A stretch of 8,833 nucleotides of DNA from an uncultured Desulfobacterales bacterium (GTDB taxonomy: Bacteria; Desulfobacterota; Desulfobacteria; Desulfobacterales; JAFDCJ01). A program made the translations under genes and the position numbers. Of this stretch, positions 6,466-8,833 are shown in pieces; position 1 is the stretch's first letter; each line of letters starts with the position of its first letter. The notes beneath the pieces are model-generated. The model ran no database searches. It was not told where the DNA came from and saw only the letters and a list, made by a program, of their open reading frames with translations. The stretch spans positions 1-8,833 of the forward strand of contig CALZJV010000320.1 of NCBI GenBank assembly GCA_945787595.1, in the 5' to 3' direction.

Positions 6466-6609
6466 AACGGCACCACCGTGCTTCCGCTCCAACACCCCCT
6501 GTTTCTCGGGGATATCTAAGTCACGACGGATGGTCATTTCGGATACCCGATTAAGAAAAATTCCCCCTCGATCTGAATCTTCGATATGCGCCTCTTTTTT
6601 CAGAGACAA
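6466..6609 (-). pseudogene. DeoR-type helix-turn-helix remnant
   Basis: In the minus-strand frame, VSEMTIRRDL, then EKQGVLERKHGGAV (6466-6546), is the diagnostic recognition-helix and wing segment of DeoR-family regulators of sugar and phosphosugar genes. The expected first helices are missing: an upstream stop sits at 6610-6612, and a basic KKRRISKIQ-like start appears in another frame, as after frameshift or internal deletion. Downstream, the roughly 170-residue sugar-phosphate-binding domain is absent; the frame stops at 6400. It is therefore a pseudogene fragment joined head to tail with the methyltransferase remnant. Confidence 0.6.
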
Positions 6610-6682
6610 TCAAGATTAAATCAAATCTGCCGATATACGATGAAAGGACTTTATAAATCTGTCTTAAGGGGGAAAACAACCG

Positions 6683-6766
6683 ATGTTCCATGAAATGATA
6701 ATGTACTCAATAGTGGCTTTTAGTGTTTATGCCGCTATTTATTTTTTGATAATATTCGTCAGTTAA
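6683..6766 (+). CDS. Candidate 27-residue single-span membrane peptide
   Basis: ATG at 6683 opens 27 codons ending in TAA at 6764-6766. AAGGGGG (6666-6672), a good Shine-Dalgarno match, lies 10 nt upstream, slightly far but usable. The peptide starts MFHEM and is then one unbroken hydrophobic stretch from residue 6 to the end (IMYSIVAFSVYAA, then IYFLIIFVS), long enough to cross the membrane once. It has no charged residue after Glu4. A stem-loop begins 4 nt after the stop codon. No family is recognised; possible roles are those of other tiny membrane proteins (small subunit, regulator, toxin-like), none of them supported here. Chance ORFs of this size are common, so the call rests on the ribosome binding site and the hydrophobicity. 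Confidence 0.42.
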   Translation: MFHEMIMYSIVAFSVYAAIYFLIIFVS

Positions 6767-6769
6767 GTA

Positions 6770-6802
6770 AACCTATGCAGAGCGGTGAGAGGGCAATAGG
6801 TT
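6770..6802 (+). terminator. Stem-loop after the small ORF (weak terminator candidate)
   Basis: AACCTAT-GC (6770-6778) pairs with GC-A-ATAGGTT (6793-6802): nine pairs with one bulged A and a 14-nt loop. It starts 4 nt after the small ORF's stop codon. No T-run follows, so intrinsic termination is doubtful. It may instead stabilise the 3' end or be a protein site. Confidence 0.28.
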
Positions 6803-6956
6803 GCACCGATGAGTACGGATTCCAATATTAATCAAAATCTGGAATGCCATCAATATCCCATTGAGTAAATCGGATTAACAACCAGATCTATACACGATTC
6901 CTTTGATACGAGTTGACTGGGTTTATTCAAGCCGGAACGGTGAATTCTGAAACGTT

Positions 6957-8504
6957 CTACCTAGTTTCCATCCATAAATGGTCTTTTTGCCCAATCTGGG
7001 CGTCAATCGGCGCGTTTGTTTGTGCGACGTAGCCAGCTACGTCTCCGCACAAACGCTTGATTTCCTTGAGGGCACTACCTATGCTAAATTTAGTGCAAAG
7101 GTAGTTTCCCAGGTCGCTGAGCAAACCGATTTGGTGATCGGTAAGATCTCCAGCTTGTTTCAGACGCTTTAATTCAATCAAGGCATCTGTCGGGGTTATA
7201 CGACGCTCTTGCCGGTAGTCCACCATCGCATCCGCTTCTTTTGACGGATTGATACGTTGCATGTACAGTTTGAATTCCGTGGTAAATTTTGCAGCGATGG
7301 CACCCGGATAATTTCGGCAAATAATGCGCCGGGCCAGGGTGCGGGCATCGGGGCTTGAAAAATGTTGGATCAGATCGGCTTTTTCTGCCAAAGAAACCCG
7401 GTGAAATTTTCGGCATAATTTTTCATCCGCCCGGGAATAGAAACCAATTTGATAAAGAGAGGCATCGGGGTCTAAATTCGGGATGAACGGGTAGCGGTAC
7501 TCGCGGTAATATTTCACAATTTTTTGAAAAACGTCGTGATTTTCCTGCAGCCATTTCAGGTTTTCTTCAAAGATCGTATTGCGGTCCTTTCCGATTTTCC
7601 TCCAATATCGATCGTGGGGCGGCAGCAATATCCCCGGCTCCCCCAGGCGTTTGCGGATAACCCAGGTCGTTTCGGCAATGGACTCAGGGTTGGTTTCGCG
7701 AAGCTGCGGCAGATCCAAGCGCAACCACAATGTTTGATTCGGGTAGGGGATCGATGTCCCGATGGAGATCGCCGGGATCTGATAATTATGTGCGGGACCG
7801 TATTCGCCGCTGACGATCAATCCCAGGCAGTGATCCCCAGCGGCACTTTGCAGCGCAACCGGCAGTCGAGCCATCCGATGAGCATCCGTCTCCTTATCAA
7901 AATAACCTACCAAATACCGCCACATCTTTTCTTTTTTAAAGAAGCGCCGGGCCAATTCAACCGTGGCTGCCACATCCACGATAGCTTCATGGGATTGACC
8001 GGATACGAGTCGGTTGGCGGAACTCAGGTGCTCTAATTTTAACGATAGTTTGCCTTTAATCTCAGGCCAGCTCAACACGTCTTTTTTGTAAAGCCGATAT
8101 ATGATGGCTATCGGAAACATATCCATACGGCTGCAGCCGTTCTTGAATTGGTGGGTATATGGCGGCAGCAAGTTTCGGTGAAACGAGAACCGCAAAAACT
8201 CATCATCGAATCCCAGCGTGTTATAGCCCAAGCTAGTGGTGCCGGGTTGATTCATCAACCGATGGATCTGCTCGACAGCTTCGTATTCACACAGCCCATC
8301 GGAAAACTCAGTGACGGGAATGCGATTGGTGAGAATCGCCGCCGGAGATGGAACCACGTCCGACCGCAACTTAACCGTGACGGCATGGCGGTCTATTTCA
8401 TTAAGCTGGCGGTCTGTGCGAATGGCGGCAAACTGTAAGACCTGGTCAAAGGCCTTGTTTAATCCCGTGGTTTCTATATCGTAAAAAAGATAACTGTCGG
8501 TCAT
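6957..8504 (-). CDS. sbcB: Exonuclease I (DEDDh 3'-5' single-strand DNA exonuclease)
   Basis: 515 residues. Degrades single-stranded DNA 3' to 5' in recombination and mismatch repair; cytoplasmic. The DEDDh catalytic set is complete: D9 and E11 in FYDIETTGL, D100 in GYNTLGFDDEF, H172 and D177 in SHEAIVDVAAT, with spacing that parallels D15, E17, D108, H181 and D186 of the E. coli enzyme. After the nuclease domain come the SH3-like middle part and the helical C-terminal domain that clamps DNA (DRYWRKIGKD, YPFIPNLDPDASLYQIGFYS). It is longer than the roughly 475-residue E. coli protein. The last 30 or so residues (from RLCGDVAGYVAQTNAP) are encoded by a palindromic repeat and its flank and look like an acquired tail. 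ATG 8504 is the only start, because an in-frame stop lies 5 codons upstream; its ribosome binding site is weak. Stop codon TAG. Confidence 0.92.
   Translation of the reverse strand: MTDSYLFYDIETTGLNKAFDQVLQFAAIRTDRQLNEIDRHAVTVKLRSDVVPSPAAILTNRIPVTEFSDGLCEYEAVEQIHRLMNQPGTTSLGYNTLGFDDEFLRFSFHRNLLPPYTHQFKNGCSRMDMFPIAIIYRLYKKDVLSWPEIKGKLSLKLEHLSSANRLVSGQSHEAIVDVAATVELARRFFKKEKMWRYLVGYFDKETDAHRMARLPVALQSAAGDHCLGLIVSGEYGPAHNYQIPAISIGTSIPYPNQTLWLRLDLPQLRETNPESIAETTWVIRKRLGEPGILLPPHDRYWRKIGKDRNTIFEENLKWLQENHDVFQKIVKYYREYRYPFIPNLDPDASLYQIGFYSRADEKLCRKFHRVSLAEKADLIQHFSSPDARTLARRIICRNYPGAIAAKFTTEFKLYMQRINPSKEADAMVDYRQERRITPTDALIELKRLKQAGDLTDHQIGLLSDLGNYLCTKFSIGSALKEIKRLCGDVAGYVAQTNAPIDAQIGQKDHLWMETR
7018..7054. 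repeat. Palindrome inside the sbcB 3' end
   Basis: GTTTGTGCGACGTAG (7018-7032) is followed by CCAG and then CTACGT (7037-7042), a 3-nt bulge CTC, and CGCACAAAC (7046-7054): 15 perfect pairs apart from the bulge. It is translated in the exonuclease frame as roughly RLCGDVAGYVAQT, a poor match to a normal exonuclease I C-terminus. This suggests insertion of a REP-like element that stayed in frame. Confidence 0.6.
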
Positions 8505-8622
8505 GGAATCACGCTTTTAACCTTCTGCGACTGATTGAAGATTGAATAATGTGGAATTCTGCCCGTTTACCTTTATTTGAATACTGTTTTTTGCGGAGAA
8601 GATAATATGACAGCCATTTTTT

Positions 8623-8662
8623 AAATTCTAATGTTGTCAAATTCAGCGATTGGTTAGAATTT
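8623..8662. promoter_or_regulatory. AT-rich inverted repeat upstream of sbcB
   Basis: AAATTCTAA (8623-8631) and TTAGAATTT (8654-8662) are perfect 9-bp inverted repeats, 22 nt apart. A second overlapping pair, TTGTCAAATTC (8635-8645) and GAATTTGTCAA (8657-8667), matches at 10 of 11 positions. The region lies about 120-160 bp upstream of the sbcB start and overlaps the TTGACA boxes on the minus strand, so a repressor site is possible. The sequence is of low complexity, so chance is also possible. Confidence 0.3.
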
Positions 8663-8701
8663 GTCAAGGCTAAAAGGGTTAAAACCTGGGAAACGTCTAA
8701 C

Positions 8702-8813
8702 TCAATTCATAAGCCACCGGCTATGTCGGTGAGAATTTAAAGGGTTCTACCGTTACCGCGAGGGCATGCTTGATGGGTGCAAACTCGATCGATGCCGGCG
8801 GCTTATGAATTGA
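8702..8813. repeat. 112-bp element with 20-bp inverted ends (MITE- or ncRNA-like)
   Basis: TCAATTCATAAGCC-ACCGGC (8702-8721) and GCCGGC-GGCTTATGAATTGA (8794-8813) are inverted repeats with one mismatch in 20, a G-U wobble if read as minus-strand RNA. The 72-nt interior holds a hairpin of eight pairs with one bulge (CGGT-g-AGAA at 8727-8735 with TTCTACCG at 8745-8752). A weaker one (CGAG and GCA at 8759-8766 with TGC and CTCG at 8778-8787) follows. The whole can fold as a three-way junction. No open reading frame and no T-tract are present. No clear target-site duplication is visible at its borders. Confidence 0.5.
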
Positions 8814-8833
8814 TATAAAAAAGAATTTTTGCT

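Larger units (their letters stand above)
6611..6956. other. Intergenic region with a small ORF and stem-loop
   Basis: 346 bp between the pseudogene remnants and the exonuclease gene's 3' end. It contains the candidate 27-codon membrane ORF (6683-6766) and a stem-loop (6770-6802). A TATAAA at 6652-6657 has no good -35 partner. From about 6803 to 6956 I see nothing recognisable. No terminator is visible for the exonuclease transcript, which arrives from the right. Confidence 0.45.
8505..8833. other. Non-coding right end with inverted repeats
   Basis: 329 bp upstream of the exonuclease gene, running to the window edge. No convincing gene is present. The minus strand carries two TTGACA boxes (complement of 8662-8667 and of 8634-8639), but neither has a clear -10 at the right distance, so the exonuclease promoter is not resolved. 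The inverted repeats at 8623-8662 and 8702-8813 are listed separately. Confidence 0.45.

Noticed and set aside
7524..8036. 170-codon plus-strand frame inside the exonuclease gene.
   Set aside because: It lies opposite a well-conserved sbcB reading frame, has no ribosome binding site and shows no domain.
8695..8813. Integron attC site: GTCTAAC at 8695-8701 fits the RYYYAAC core next to a long imperfect stem.
   Set aside because: The matching GTTRRRY core is absent at the other end (the right arm is followed by TATAAAA), and no integrase or cassette ORF is present.

Overview
The window is about 8.8 kb of mid-GC bacterial chromosome. It looks like an anaerobic, probably sulfate-reducing Desulfobacterota-type genome. 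That assignment is an inference from an archaeal/anaerobe-type NDP-forming acyl-CoA synthetase, a remnant resembling corrinoid methylamine methyltransferase, a group II-type cysteine desulfurase, and intergenic DNA full of small palindromic and heptameric repeats. No rRNA, tRNA, CRISPR array or intact transposase was seen.

Layout. Positions 1-148 hold a GC-rich palindromic repeat. A two-gene plus-strand operon follows: a metallo-beta-lactamase-fold hydrolase with a C-terminal winged-helix region (149-1117) and, 10 nt later, an NDP-forming acyl-CoA synthetase alpha-type protein (1128-2594). Behind it is a truncated thioredoxin/GST-fold fragment (2590-2895). After a 310-bp spacer with a candidate promoter come a small stand-alone GAF protein (3208-3759, plus) and, tail to tail with only 3 nt between stop codons, a fumarylacetoacetate-hydrolase family enzyme (3763-4584, minus). 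A divergent promoter region, with two overlapping sigma70-like promoters and a leader hairpin, separates that gene from a PLP cysteine desulfurase (4788-5954, plus).

Positions 5955-6956 are a gene graveyard and repeat zone. It contains a composite element in which inverted heptamer arrays flank a second, diverged copy of the palindrome seen at the left end. Next come a minus-strand MtmB-like C-terminal remnant abutting a DeoR-type helix-turn-helix remnant, and then a candidate 27-residue single-span membrane peptide with its own ribosome binding site. An exonuclease I homologue (sbcB, 6957-8504, minus) follows, whose last codons are built from a palindromic repeat. The right end (8505-8833) carries a 112-bp element bounded by 20-bp inverted repeats with internal hairpins.

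The intact genes suggest acyl-CoA/organic-acid catabolism (hydrolase plus CoA ligase, and a FAH-type hydrolase), sulfur mobilisation and DNA repair, but they do not form one obvious pathway. No complete new system was recognised. The most unusual material is the non-coding and small-coding structure: the repeat family with stem-preserving changes, the palindrome embedded in a gene end, the 112-bp inverted-repeat element and the tiny membrane ORF.
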